A stretch of 64,000 nucleotides of DNA. Source: Planctomycetota bacterium. Lineage in GTDB: Bacteria > Planctomycetota > Planctomycetia > Gemmatales > HRBIN36. The first letter of the stretch is position 1; every line of letters begins with the position of its first letter. Position numbers and translations under genes: made by a program. The notes under the pieces are model-generated. The model was given only the letters and a program-made list of their open reading frames with translations. It was not told the DNA's origin and did no database searches. Positions 40,431-49,442 of the stretch are shown here, in pieces. The stretch is taken from assembly GCA_014584395.1 (NCBI GenBank), contig JACTMY010000018.1, forward strand, positions 466,342 to 530,341. The letters are read 5' to 3'.

Positions 40431-42455
40431 TTAGTCCTGGGCTTTCTCCAGCGAGCGCAGCCAAGCCTCGGCGACCGCGTCGCTGGGCATCCGCCAATCT
40501 CCCCGCGGCGACAAGCTGATTGACCCTACCTTGGGCCCGTCCGGCAGCGTGGAGCGCTTGTATTGCTGGGCAAAAAAGCGGCGCAGAAAGACCGCCAGCC
40601 ATTGCCGCAGCTCCTGGGGCGCGTATTTCTGGTCGAACGCTGCTTGCTCCGCCAGGAACAGGATTTTCTCGGGGCTGGCGCCATAACGGAGAAAGTGGAA
40701 CAGGAAAAAGTCGTGCAGCTCATAGGGGCCGATAACGTGCTCGGTGGCTTGCGGACGCTCGCCTTCGCCCAGCGGCAGCAGTTCGGGAGAAATGACCGTG
40801 TCGGCCACGTCGAGCAGCACTCTTCGGGCCGGTTCCTCGAACTCGTGCACCGCCGCCCATCGGACGAGAAACCGCACCAGCGTCTTGGGAATGCTGACAT
40901 TGGGATTGTACATGCTCATCTGGTCGGCGTTGAACGTGCACCATCCCAGGGCCAATTCCGATAAATCGCCCGTGCCGATGACGAAGCCGTGGTTCATGAG
41001 CAACTGGGTGCGCATGCGGGCTTGCACGTTCTCGAATAGCAGATCGTGCCGCCGATCCGAGGGCACAGCCTGCAGTTTCGCTTCAAACCCCGCCACATCC
41101 AAACCTTGCAGGTCGATGCCGAAGGGTGCATGGCCGAGCAGCCGAAATTCGTTGAGACAAGACGCGCGGATGTCGATCTCCTTGGCCGAAACGCCAAGTT
41201 GCTGCATCAAGGCATGGGCGTTGGCCAGGGTGCGCCGCGATGTGCCGAACCCGGGCATGGTGATCCCGAGCAGGCGCGTGCGCGGTTGTTCCAGGCGATC
41301 CAAAGTTTTGCAAGCCACGAGCAAGGCCAAGGTTGAGTCCAGCCCGCCCGACACGCCCAAACTCAAGGGGCCCCCGCCGAGGTGCTCCAGCCGTTTGGCA
41401 AGTCCCGCCACCTGAATTTGAAAGATTTCCTCGCAGCGTTCCCGCAAGGTATCGGCTTGGTGCGGGACGAAGGGATGAGCGGGAATGGCGCGGCGCAGGG
41501 GCAGCGGTTCCGGTTCACACCCCTCCAAGGGAAAGGAGACGCTCGGCGGCAGCGTCAGCGACCCAAGGTAGGCCGCGTCGCTGAAACTGCCGAGCCGGAG
41601 ACGCTCTTGCTTCAGGCGCTGCAAATCCACGTCCGCCACCAGCAGGGACGATTCCCGGGCAAAGCGCTGGGACTCGGCGAGCAGCACGCCATTCTCGGCG
41701 ATCATGGCATGACCGCCAAACACCAGATCCGTCGTCGACTCCGTGACCCCCGAGGAAACGTAAAGATAAGCGGCAACGCAGCGGCCCGATTGGCTGGCCA
41801 CCAACTGCCGGCGATAGTCCGCCTTGCCGATGAGGTCGTTGCTCGCGGAGAGATTGACCAGCACCGTGGCCCCGGCCAGGGCCAGGCTCGAACTGGGAGG
41901 GATGGGCACCCAAACATCCTCGCACACCTCGATGCCGATGCCGAGATCGGGGACCGTCGAGCAGCGAAACCACTTTTGCCCCGGGTCCGCCAAGGGATGC
42001 TTCCCATCATCGGACGCCGGTTCGTGAAACAGCCGCTGTTTCACCGCCGGGGCGAACCAGCGATGCTCGTAGAACTCCTTATAGTTGGGCAGATAGGACT
42101 TGGCCGCCATCCCCACCGGACCGCGCGGCGACAGCAGCACCGCGGCGTTGAAGAGCATCCCGTTGCATTCTCGGGGCAGCCCCAGGACATAGAGTCCTGA
42201 ATAAACTTTCGATGCTTCCTTGCTCAGCCAATGCAAGGCTTCCAGGGCGGCGTCGATCAGTCGTTGCTGATGGAACAGGTCGCCGCAGGTGTAGCCGGTG
42301 AGGCTCAGTTCGGGGAACACGGTCAGCCCCACGCCCTGCTCCTCGGCCCGCGCGAGCAGCTTGAGCATCTCCGCCGCGTTGGCCTCGGCATCGGCAACGC
42401 GGACGCGCGGCACCGCGCAGGCCACGCGGAAGAGACCGTGATGGAAGAAGGGCAT
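40431..42455 (-). CDS. nadE: Glutamine-dependent NAD synthetase
   Basis: A 674-residue two-domain enzyme that uses glutamine to convert nicotinic acid adenine dinucleotide to NAD. The amino-terminal nitrilase domain shows the Glu-Lys-Cys triad: Glu49 in VFPELSLTGYTCG, Lys119 in AAKSYLPNYKEF, and Cys178 in GIEVCEDVWVP. The C-terminal synthetase has the P-loop SLGVSGGLDSTLALL. It is 68 nt shorter than no clear neighbour; upstream of it is the McsA unit's downstream gap (161 bp, no gene). The start MPFFHHGLFRVACAVPRV fits the family. Confidence 0.95.
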   Translation of the reverse strand: MPFFHHGLFRVACAVPRVRVADAEANAAEMLKLLARAEEQGVGLTVFPELSLTGYTCGDLFHQQRLIDAALEALHWLSKEASKVYSGLYVLGLPRECNGMLFNAAVLLSPRGPVGMAAKSYLPNYKEFYEHRWFAPAVKQRLFHEPASDDGKHPLADPGQKWFRCSTVPDLGIGIEVCEDVWVPIPPSSSLALAGATVLVNLSASNDLIGKADYRRQLVASQSGRCVAAYLYVSSGVTESTTDLVFGGHAMIAENGVLLAESQRFARESSLLVADVDLQRLKQERLRLGSFSDAAYLGSLTLPPSVSFPLEGCEPEPLPLRRAIPAHPFVPHQADTLRERCEEIFQIQVAGLAKRLEHLGGGPLSLGVSGGLDSTLALLVACKTLDRLEQPRTRLLGITMPGFGTSRRTLANAHALMQQLGVSAKEIDIRASCLNEFRLLGHAPFGIDLQGLDVAGFEAKLQAVPSDRRHDLLFENVQARMRTQLLMNHGFVIGTGDLSELALGWCTFNADQMSMYNPNVSIPKTLVRFLVRWAAVHEFEEPARRVLLDVADTVISPELLPLGEGERPQATEHVIGPYELHDFFLFHFLRYGASPEKILFLAEQAAFDQKYAPQELRQWLAVFLRRFFAQQYKRSTLPDGPKVGSISLSPRGDWRMPSDAVAEAWLRSLEKAQD

Positions 42456-42559
42456 GTGATCCAGTCCCTCATGAGCGGCTGCGCCGCCATGGCGCCACGC
42501 GCCGGGCGGCCTATCGTCACCTTATCAGTTTGCTCAAGGAATTGCTACTTGGGGCAGGC

Positions 42560-43327
42560 TCAATCGCGGGGAAGCTGAAGCACGACATAACGACATAATC
42601 GGCGTAGTCCGCTGCAATGGCGCAGAAGGACCTGATCCAGGCGGTCGAACCAGGGCAGACCTGGGAAGGACCGCTGCCAGCGCCGCAGGCTTCCGAGGAT
42701 TTGGCAAGGATGGACCGTGAGGCGCGGAAACACGGCTTGCAATATAGCCAGATCACCGTGCTGCAGGGGCTGCTCGTCGCGCGAGCGGTGCTTGCCTGGA
42801 TAGGGCCAGCAGCGCCGCGCCCATTCGATGAGCGGATTGCCTCCCCAAGGTTCGCAGAAAATCGCCCAGCCGCCCGGCTTCAAGACCCGCCGCATCTCCG
42901 CCGCGGCGACGGCAAGGTCGAGATGATGCAGAATGGCATGTCCCCAAACGCGGTCAAAGGATCGGTCCGCGAAGGGCAGCCGCTCCCCCGCCGCCTGCAC
43001 CACGCCAAAGCGCTGGGCCACGCCATTTGCCTTGGCTCGTGCCAGACTTTCATGGGCATACCCCCCCGAGAGATCGAAGGCGGTGACGTAGGCTCCCCGC
43101 TCGGCCAGGATCACCCCGGCCATGCCGTGGCCGCAGCCGTAGTCCAGGACCGCTTTCCCCACGACCGGTCCCAACCGGTCGAAGGCGGGTTGAATCCAGG
43201 TTTCGTGACTCAGATAGGCTTCCGGTTGCACCCTGAGCCAGGCGGCATGATCCGTGACGGAGCGCCAACGCGCACGGGCCTGATCGTCGTGAAAGGCCAG
43301 CTCGGCCATCAATCGCTGCGTGGTCAT
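42560..43327 (-). CDS. SAM-dependent class I methyltransferase
   Basis: A 255-residue methyltransferase. Motif I is VLDYGCGHGMAGV, the acidic motif II region is YVTAFDLSGGYAHESL, motif IV is GERLPFADRSFDRVWGHAILHHL and the post-motif is MRRVLKPGGWAIFCEPWGGNPLIEWARR, which suggests the small-molecule or ubiquinone-type Methyltransf_11 group. The substrate is unknown; linked genes give no clue. Confidence 0.9.
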   Translation of the reverse strand: MTTQRLMAELAFHDDQARARWRSVTDHAAWLRVQPEAYLSHETWIQPAFDRLGPVVGKAVLDYGCGHGMAGVILAERGAYVTAFDLSGGYAHESLARAKANGVAQRFGVVQAAGERLPFADRSFDRVWGHAILHHLDLAVAAAEMRRVLKPGGWAIFCEPWGGNPLIEWARRCWPYPGKHRSRDEQPLQHGDLAILQAVFPRLTVHPCQILGSLRRWQRSFPGLPWFDRLDQVLLRHCSGLRRLCRYVVLQLPRD

Positions 43328-43430
43328 GCTCTATTTGGAATCGATTTGCCCGTTGGCATCAAGTCCAACCGGCCAACTGCACTTCAAAGGTCAGCACGGA
43401 CTGTGGACGTTGAGGCCAGCGTGTCTGAAA

Positions 43431-44231
43431 TTAGAACTTCCACAGCAAGACCAGGAAGTATTCCAGATCGTTGGCCTTTCTGCCTTCGGGGGTGCTGTCG
43501 TAGAGATCCAGGAAGCCCGTCTTGAGCGTGATGTTGTACTCGGGCATCAACAATAACTCATAAGCCAGCCGAAGCTGGGCACGATAATCGCTCAAGTCGG
43601 TCAGGTTGGGAAACACATCCACTGATGAGGTGATCTTGGAACGATCATCGATCTTCCATTCCAGGTCGCCGCCCAGGAGGGCTTCCGGAATGAAATCGTC
43701 ATTGGGTCCGCCGATTTCCCGCGACACACCGGCGCCGGCTCGACTCTTGAGCAGCCAGCGTTCATTTTTCAACCAGGTGTAGGCCAAGCCCAAGTGGCTC
43801 GCCAAGCGTACGTCAAAAGCCTTGAATTCGTCGTACTCCAACGAGCCCGAGGCGAACACGCTCCACGGCGAATCCCGAAACAACCATTCATGGCGGCCGG
43901 TGCCAAACAGTCGATTCTCCGAACGGATATCGTTGTTCGAAGCCAGGCCATAGAGAAATTCCAATTGCGTGATCGAGGCGGCGGTTTCCCGCTTTAATTG
44001 CCCGCCCAGGCGAACCTTGAAAAACTGGCTGTTGCCCTCGGCGCCATTGACGCCCAACTCCAAACCGCCAGTCCACCTTTTCGGTTCGGGGCAAGGCTCG
44101 GGTTGGATGAGCAACACCCCCTCGGGCGCCGGTGCCAAGGCGGGGGCAGGGACGGGCGGCTCCTCCCCCCAGAGCCAACCCGTTCCCCAAACCACCCAGA
44201 ACATGCCACAAGCGAAAAGCCAACCACGCAT
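43431..44231 (-). CDS. DUF481-family outer-membrane protein
   Basis: A 266-residue exported beta-barrel protein. A signal peptide is followed by a Pro/Ala-rich stretch and then strands with alternating pattern: GGLELGVNGAEGNSQFFKVRLGGQLKRETAASITQLEFLYG and the C-terminal YNITLKTGFLDLYDSTPEGRKANDLEYFLVLLWKF, typical of DUF481 (salt-stress-induced, YdiY-like). The terminal Phe is the usual outer-membrane insertion signal. Function in the family is unknown. Confidence 0.88.
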   Translation of the reverse strand: MRGWLFACGMFWVVWGTGWLWGEEPPVPAPALAPAPEGVLLIQPEPCPEPKRWTGGLELGVNGAEGNSQFFKVRLGGQLKRETAASITQLEFLYGLASNNDIRSENRLFGTGRHEWLFRDSPWSVFASGSLEYDEFKAFDVRLASHLGLAYTWLKNERWLLKSRAGAGVSREIGGPNDDFIPEALLGGDLEWKIDDRSKITSSVDVFPNLTDLSDYRAQLRLAYELLLMPEYNITLKTGFLDLYDSTPEGRKANDLEYFLVLLWKF

Positions 44232-44400
44232 TGAATCGCTCCGCCATTACCCATGCCTTACCCGTTTCATGTTGGCGGAGAGATAGCAAAAAATGACATC
44301 GTGAAAAGGCCAATCCGCTCGTTTGGTCAAACGAAAAAACAGGGGCCATCCCCTGTTTCGCGAGCGCATTGGTTGATCGTATTTGCGGATAGATCCAAAC

Positions 44401-45300
44401 CTACATCGGCGGGTTTGGCCGCGTTGGGACCGGACTCGTCGCTGCGGGCGGCGTCGGGGTCGGGGTCGGTACCGTGGGCGAAGGCGGTGCGTCGGGCTTC
44501 GTCGCGTCGGCGGGTTTCGGCTGAGTGGCCATCGGCGCCGTGGCCTCAGGAGCCGTGCTCGGCGGCGGGATCGGCGGCGCCGAGGTCACCGGATCGGGGC
44601 TGGTTCCCATCGGTGCCGTGGGCGTAATCGGATCGGGTTCCGTCGGACGCGGCGGCGCGGTGACGTCGGTCGGCTTGGACTTGGGCAAGCGATTGGGCCA
44701 ATTGGCATAAAAGGCAGCCATGAAGCCATTGGCCGCCGCGATGCCTTGCGAACGGGTCCGTGCTTCGCGAGCCAGGGGATGGTCCGGCCAATTTTCCGCT
44801 TCGGCCAGTTTGAGGGCGGTCTCATAGAAAGCCTTGGCTCGGGTCAAGTCGCCCTGCGCTTCGGCGCTGCGCGCCGCCCCCATCAAGGCGCGCAGGGCCA
44901 TGAAGGGCTGACCGCTCGCCGATTTGGCCACTTCTTCATACTTCATGGAGGCTTCGCGGTATTTCTCCTGAGCCATCTCCGGGCTCATCATCAAGCTCTG
45001 CGAAGCATCATTGAAAAGACTGTCCGCTTGCAGCAGTTGCATGGCCTTGTCCGCGGCCGTACCCGAGAGTTCCTTCGGGGCTTGCTCGATCACCGAGCGC
45101 CAATTCCACAAGGCGATCCAACTGGAGCCGGCCCGGTTGGTCATCACACCGGTCAGCCACCAATAAGCGATGGCCAAAAGGACCACCACCCCCAGCAGCA
45201 CCCAGATCGTGCTTGGCGGTTTCTTTGAATAGCGGACGAAGTTAGTGAGTTGACGGGCCAGGGAGTTGGTTTCCAACTCTTTGCGATGTTCCGCTTTCAT
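44401..45300 (-). CDS. Membrane-anchored helical repeat protein with Pro-rich C-terminus
   Basis: A 299-residue protein. One TM segment (about 31-53, STIWVLLGVVVLLAIAYWWL) follows a basic amino terminus (MKAEHRKELETNSLARQL), so the body is outside the cytoplasm. Residues 80-190 form TPR-like helices (KYREASMKYEEVAKSASGQPFMALRALMGAARSAEAQGDLTRAKAFYETAL). The last 90 residues are a Pro/Thr/Ala-rich tail. It resembles YfgM-type proteins in layout; that similarity is not proven. Confidence 0.8.
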   Translation of the reverse strand: MKAEHRKELETNSLARQLTNFVRYSKKPPSTIWVLLGVVVLLAIAYWWLTGVMTNRAGSSWIALWNWRSVIEQAPKELSGTAADKAMQLLQADSLFNDASQSLMMSPEMAQEKYREASMKYEEVAKSASGQPFMALRALMGAARSAEAQGDLTRAKAFYETALKLAEAENWPDHPLAREARTRSQGIAAANGFMAAFYANWPNRLPKSKPTDVTAPPRPTEPDPITPTAPMGTSPDPVTSAPPIPPPSTAPEATAPMATQPKPADATKPDAPPSPTVPTPTPTPPAATSPVPTRPNPPM

Positions 45301-45464
45301 GCCGCACCTTTCCTTGGAAGTTCATCGCGCCAAGGAAGTCGCATCGGGGGGCATCGCCCCCTCCAGGACGCGGCGGATGAAGTTATCAGATGGCTATGAT
45401 ATGACGTGAGCTGGCAAGGCGTCAATAACCCTGACCGATCGCTCCAAGGATAAGGGCCGACCGC

Positions 45465-45495
45465 AAAAAAAACCGCCTCGGTTGCGGAGGCGGTT
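45465..45495 (-). terminator. Rho-independent terminator after the gene at 45535
   Basis: 9-bp stem AACCGCCTC/GAGGCGGTT with a 7-nt loop (45471-45495), followed on the minus strand by a run of eight T (45465-45472). It lies about 40 nt after the stop codon. Confidence 0.92.
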
Positions 45496-45534
45496 GAACG
45501 ATTCGTTCTAATGGAGCCAAAGGGCCATGCCGGG

Positions 45535-45939
45535 TTATTGGTCATTCACCCGTGAATTGGGATCGGGCAGGATCACGACCGGCGGTTCGGGCGGCGGCTT
45601 GAGCAAGCCCATGCCGCGCAGGCTGCGATTCAGCGTTTTCAGGCTGAAAAATTCCGTCACCCGGCCCAGAAAGGAATCCGTCTTCAGCGAGCCTGGCTGA
45701 TTGGCGTTGCTTTGCATCATCCCCATGCTACCGACCGTGCCCACGGCCGTGATGGGCGCAACGGGTTGCACCATGCCCACGCCTTTCACTCGATAGCCAT
45801 CCGTCAGCGACAACGTCGGCGGTTGAAAACCTTGGACGGGCACTGGCTTGGTGCCCGATGGACTTTGCGACTGTGCCGCAGCTTGGAAACCGGCCCACCC
45901 TAGAACGCACACCAGCAACCATCGACCGCTTCGCAACAT
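45535..45939 (-). CDS. Small exported protein of unknown function
   Basis: A 134-residue protein with a clear signal peptide (MLRSGRWLLVCVLGWAGFQAAAQ). The mature part is Pro/Gly/Val-rich without recognised domains and ends LKPPPEPPVVILPDPNSRVNDQ. A good terminator follows. I do not recognise the family; coding is supported by the leader and codon use. Confidence 0.65.
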   Translation of the reverse strand: MLRSGRWLLVCVLGWAGFQAAAQSQSPSGTKPVPVQGFQPPTLSLTDGYRVKGVGMVQPVAPITAVGTVGSMGMMQSNANQPGSLKTDSFLGRVTEFFSLKTLNRSLRGMGLLKPPPEPPVVILPDPNSRVNDQ

Positions 45940-46164
45940 GGCCAGTGCCCCCTTGTCTTTTTACGTTCGCTATGTTTTGGCCTGGCCGAGATAGCATGTC
46001 TCGCCATTCTGTCAAGGAAAAAGCAAAAGGAGTCGGCAATGTCACCGGATGATCTGCAGGCGTCCAGTGGCAGGATGGGGGATCGGCGGGGTTGAAGCGA
46101 ATGAGGAAAAGGGAGGATAAAGAAAATCAAGCCAGACAGAGCAGCGTCCCGCGTCGCGGCCTGT

Positions 46165-46512
46165 TTATCCAAATATGTGATCGTAGAGTTCAGGGAGAAA
46201 GCCGACGACGAGCGTCTTCCCCTTGCGAAATGTGGGCGCCCGGAGGTTGCCCGTGGGTCCGAGCAAAAGGGACAGGATCGCTTCTGTCTTTGGCTTGTCC
46301 TTCATTTTCAGGGTGACAATGCTCTTGCCCTTCGCGGCGACGATCGTCTCAACTTCCTTGACCAAAGCCAAGGCTTGCTGGCGATTCAACGGGGTTTTGC
46401 GAGCATCCGTCTCGGACGCCACCTGCACGGATTGGTCGTCGAGATAGCTTTCTGCCTTTTGGCAGGACACGCAATGTTTCCGGTGATAAAACCAATCGAT
46501 TTTCTTAGGCAT
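46165..46512 (-). CDS. ArsC/Spx-like thioredoxin-fold protein
   Basis: A 115-residue protein with the amino terminus MPKKIDWFYHRKHCVSCQKAESYL, a CxxC motif (CVSC) in the position expected for the active site of an ArsC or glutaredoxin fold, and the pattern ETDARKTPLNRQQALALVKEVETI. The C-terminal block GPTGNLRAPTFRKGKTLVVGF contains the cis-Pro of the thioredoxin fold. A longer frame upstream adds no similarity. Arsenate reduction is not established; a redox role is likely. Confidence 0.8.
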   Translation of the reverse strand: MPKKIDWFYHRKHCVSCQKAESYLDDQSVQVASETDARKTPLNRQQALALVKEVETIVAAKGKSIVTLKMKDKPKTEAILSLLLGPTGNLRAPTFRKGKTLVVGFLPELYDHIFG

Positions 46513-46587
46513 GGCAGGTGTGCATTCAGGCACAAGGTTTAACCCCGCGGCACGAGGCACCGCGAGGCCATGGAATCGAAATGGCCG

Positions 46588-47865
46588 TTAACTCATGGCC
46601 CGCACGGCCAGGCAGGCATTGTGCCCGCCAAAGCCGAAGCTGTTGGAGAGCGCCCCGCGCACCCGCTGCTCGCGGGCTTTGTGGGGAACGTAGTCTAAAT
46701 CACATTCGGGGTCGGGATGATCCAGGTTGATGGTGGGGTGAATCATGCCGCGCTGCAGGGTCAAAGCGGTAATGACCAGGGCCACGCCGCCGCTGGCCCC
46801 CAGCGTGTGGCCAAGCATGCTCTTGGTGGCGTTGACGGCGATTTTGTAGGCGTGATCCTTGAACACCTTCTTGATGGCCAAGGTCTCGGCGGCGTCTCCC
46901 AGGGGCGTGCTCGTGGCATGGGCGTTGATGTAGCCGACTTCGGCGGGATTCATGCCGCCATCCTGCAGGGCAAGATCCATGGCCTTGGCCGCCCCGCTGC
47001 CATCGGGGCACGGCGCCGTGATGTTGTGGGCGTCGCCGGTCGCACCATAGCCCACCAATTCCGCATAAATTTTGGCGTTGCGTTTCTTAGCGTGTTCGAG
47101 TTCCTCGAGCACGAGAATGCCCGCGCCCTCGGCGATGACGAAACCATCGCGATCCTTGTCGAACGGCCGGCTTGCCTTTTGCGGTTCGTCGTTGCGTTCG
47201 GACAAAGCGCGGCATTGAATGAAGCCGCTGAGCCCCATGGGCGTCATGGCCGCCTCGGATCCGCCGGTGATGACCACGTCCGCTTCATCGTATTGGATCT
47301 TGCGCAGTGCCTCGCCGATGGCGTTGGAGGCCGAAGCACAGGCCGTCGCCACGGCGAAGTTGACGCCGCGCAGGCCAAAGTAAATGGAAATCAACCCCGC
47401 CGCCGAGTTGACCATCAGCTTGGGAATGACGAAGGGGCTGACGCGGGTCGGGCCGCTGGTGAGCAATTTTTCGTGCTGTTCCTCATACTCATTCAAGCCG
47501 CCGATGCCGCTGCCGATGATGACGCCGGCGCGGAAGGGGTCGAGGCCCGTCATCTGCAGGACGGTTTCACCCTGCCCTTTTTCCACGGGCAAGCCGCTGT
47601 CCTTGACGGCGTGATAAGCCGCGAGCATGGCGAACTGGGCGTAGCGATCCATGCGCCGGGCCGAGCGGACGTCGATGATGCTCGGATCGGGTTTGAAGTT
47701 GCGAATCTCGCCGCCGAATTTAACCTTGTAGGGAGCGACATCGAAGAGGGTCCAAGGACCGACGCCGCTTTGACCGCTGCACAGCGCTTGCCAAAAAGGT
47801 TCGATCTGCATGCCAAGGCTGGTGGTGACGCCCAAGCCCGTGATGACAACTCGGCGACGCGACAT
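46588..47865 (-). CDS. fabF: 3-oxoacyl-ACP synthase II (beta-ketoacyl synthase)
   Basis: A 425-residue condensing enzyme of fatty-acid elongation. The catalytic Cys176 lies in ATACASASNAIGEAL, the two His are in NAHATSTPLGDAAE and MLGHTLGASGGVALVI. Length is typical of FabF. It is the last gene of the cluster and is separated from acpP by a strong terminator, so it probably has its own promoter or depends on read-through. Confidence 0.96.
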   Translation of the reverse strand: MSRRRVVITGLGVTTSLGMQIEPFWQALCSGQSGVGPWTLFDVAPYKVKFGGEIRNFKPDPSIIDVRSARRMDRYAQFAMLAAYHAVKDSGLPVEKGQGETVLQMTGLDPFRAGVIIGSGIGGLNEYEEQHEKLLTSGPTRVSPFVIPKLMVNSAAGLISIYFGLRGVNFAVATACASASNAIGEALRKIQYDEADVVITGGSEAAMTPMGLSGFIQCRALSERNDEPQKASRPFDKDRDGFVIAEGAGILVLEELEHAKKRNAKIYAELVGYGATGDAHNITAPCPDGSGAAKAMDLALQDGGMNPAEVGYINAHATSTPLGDAAETLAIKKVFKDHAYKIAVNATKSMLGHTLGASGGVALVITALTLQRGMIHPTINLDHPDPECDLDYVPHKAREQRVRGALSNSFGFGGHNACLAVRAMS

Positions 47866-47951
47866 AAGGCACCTGCTGCAAGAAGGTTGGAGGTCAAGAG
47901 GATCAGCGAGGGAGGACCCGCGATCGCTGAATTGGCTTTGGCTGTAAACTC

Positions 47952-47987
47952 AAAAAGGGTGAAACATGGCGCTCCCATGTTTCACCC
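47952..47987 (-). terminator. Rho-independent terminator after acpP
   Basis: Perfect 13-bp stem GGGTGAAACATGG/CCATGTTTCACCC with a 5-nt loop (47957-47987), then five T on the minus strand (47952-47956). It lies only 19 nt after the acpP stop, between acpP and fabF. Confidence 0.92.
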
Positions 47988-48005
47988 TCGCAGTGGTCTT
48001 GAGGG

Positions 48006-48269
48006 TTATTGACTCGCGGCGGGCTTGTTCTTCAGCTCTTTTTCAATGAACGAAACCGCGTCGCCCACGGTCAGAATCTTTTCTTGCTGATCCTCGGGGA
48101 TCGTGATGTCAAATTCCTCTTCCATGTCCATCACCAACTCGACCTGATCCAGCGAATCCGCGTTGAGATCCTTCTGGAACGATGTCGCGGGAGTGATTTG
48201 ATCCTTGTTCACGCCCATTTGCTCACTGACAATTTCAATGACCCGGGCTTGAATTTCATTCGTGTTCAT
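48006..48269 (-). CDS. acpP: Acyl carrier protein
   Basis: An 87-residue ACP. The 4'-phosphopantetheine attachment site is Ser39 in NADSLDQVELVMDMEEEF, and the acidic helix II that docks to partner enzymes is intact. It starts MNTNEIQARVIEIVSEQMGV. A 13-bp terminator follows immediately, which would let acpP be made in excess over fabF, as in E. coli. Confidence 0.96.
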   Translation of the reverse strand: MNTNEIQARVIEIVSEQMGVNKDQITPATSFQKDLNADSLDQVELVMDMEEEFDITIPEDQQEKILTVGDAVSFIEKELKNKPAASQ

Positions 48270-48455
48270 CTTCCCTCCTTCGGGGAACGCACGGCAAAAA
48301 AGACATGAATCATGAGGCCCAACGCCTGCGGCTGCCTTGACGCATGGTATACCAGCCCACCTGGAAACGGCAAGGGAGGTTCAACCATCCACCGCAGGCA
48401 TGTCGAAAGACCAACCTTCCGACGCACACAACCCCATTAGTTTACGCTCTTTATC

Positions 48456-49361
48456 TCAAGCGCCTACATTAATACACTCAGTTTTTCGGTTTATCCGTTT
48501 GAGCAGCCCAGCCAGCACGCGGCCTGGACCGATCTCATAAAACGCATCGAACCCCTGCTCCAACATCCCGCGGATCGTGGCTTCCCAGCGCACGGGCTCC
48601 AGCACCTGCCGCACGAGCAGCCCGCGAAAATCCGCCGCGGCCGTGTGCGGCTGGCCGTCCACGTTGGACCAAACGGGCAGGCGCGCGTCTTGCAGCTTGG
48701 CCTGGGACAGACCGTCCGCCAGGACTTGATCCGCGGGTTTCATGATCGGCGTATGAAAGGCCCCAGCCACGTTCAGGCGAACCGTCCGCGCGCCCGCGGA
48801 AGACGCCAATTTCTCGATCTCGTCGCACGCCGCTTTGGTCCCGGAAACCACGGTGTTGTTGGGGCATAACAGATTGGCGATTTGCATCGAGCCGGTGCTG
48901 CTGGCCTGCCGGCACAACTCTTCGATTTGAGCCATTTCCAGCCCCAGCAGGCTGACCATGCCGCTCGGCGTCGCATCCGCGGCGGCTTGCATCGCTTCGC
49001 CGCGCTTTTGCACCAGGCGCAGGCCATCGGCAAAGGAAAACGCCCCGGCAAACGCCAGGGCCGTGTATTCCCCCAAACTCAAACCCGCGGCCGCCTGGCA
49101 GGAGGCAACGATGTCGGGCGACGCAGCACGCAGGCTCTCCAAGGCCGCCAAACTGGCGACGTAGATGGCGGGCTGGCTGACCGCCGTGGTATTGAGCTTG
49201 GCATCCGGGCCTTCGAAGCAATACGAGGAGAGGGAATAACCGAGCACCCGGTCGGCTTCGTCGAACAGAGCCTTGGCGGCGGGAACGCTCTCATACAGCG
49301 TTCGCCCCATGCCGACGACTTGCGCTCCCTGGCCTGGAAAGAGAAAAGCAATTTTACTCAC
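48456..49361 (-). CDS. fabD: Malonyl-CoA:ACP acyltransferase
   Basis: A 301-residue acyltransferase that loads malonyl units onto ACP. The active-site motif is GLSLGEYTAL (Ser95); the usual His of GHSLG is Leu here. QGAQVVGMGRTLYES and VSGTKAACDEIEKLAS are also present. It is preceded by plsX with 81 nt between, where fabH normally lies, and followed by acpP after 186 nt, where fabG normally lies. Confidence 0.95.
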   Translation of the reverse strand: MSKIAFLFPGQGAQVVGMGRTLYESVPAAKALFDEADRVLGYSLSSYCFEGPDAKLNTTAVSQPAIYVASLAALESLRAASPDIVASCQAAAGLSLGEYTALAFAGAFSFADGLRLVQKRGEAMQAAADATPSGMVSLLGLEMAQIEELCRQASSTGSMQIANLLCPNNTVVSGTKAACDEIEKLASSAGARTVRLNVAGAFHTPIMKPADQVLADGLSQAKLQDARLPVWSNVDGQPHTAAADFRGLLVRQVLEPVRWEATIRGMLEQGFDAFYEIGPGRVLAGLLKRINRKTECINVGA

Positions 49362-49442
49362 GTTAACGAATCCAAGCCCCCTGGCGACGGTTCAAGGCCC
49401 TGCCGATTCATCCGTTGAACCGGCGCCTTCATGGTCAGTCGA

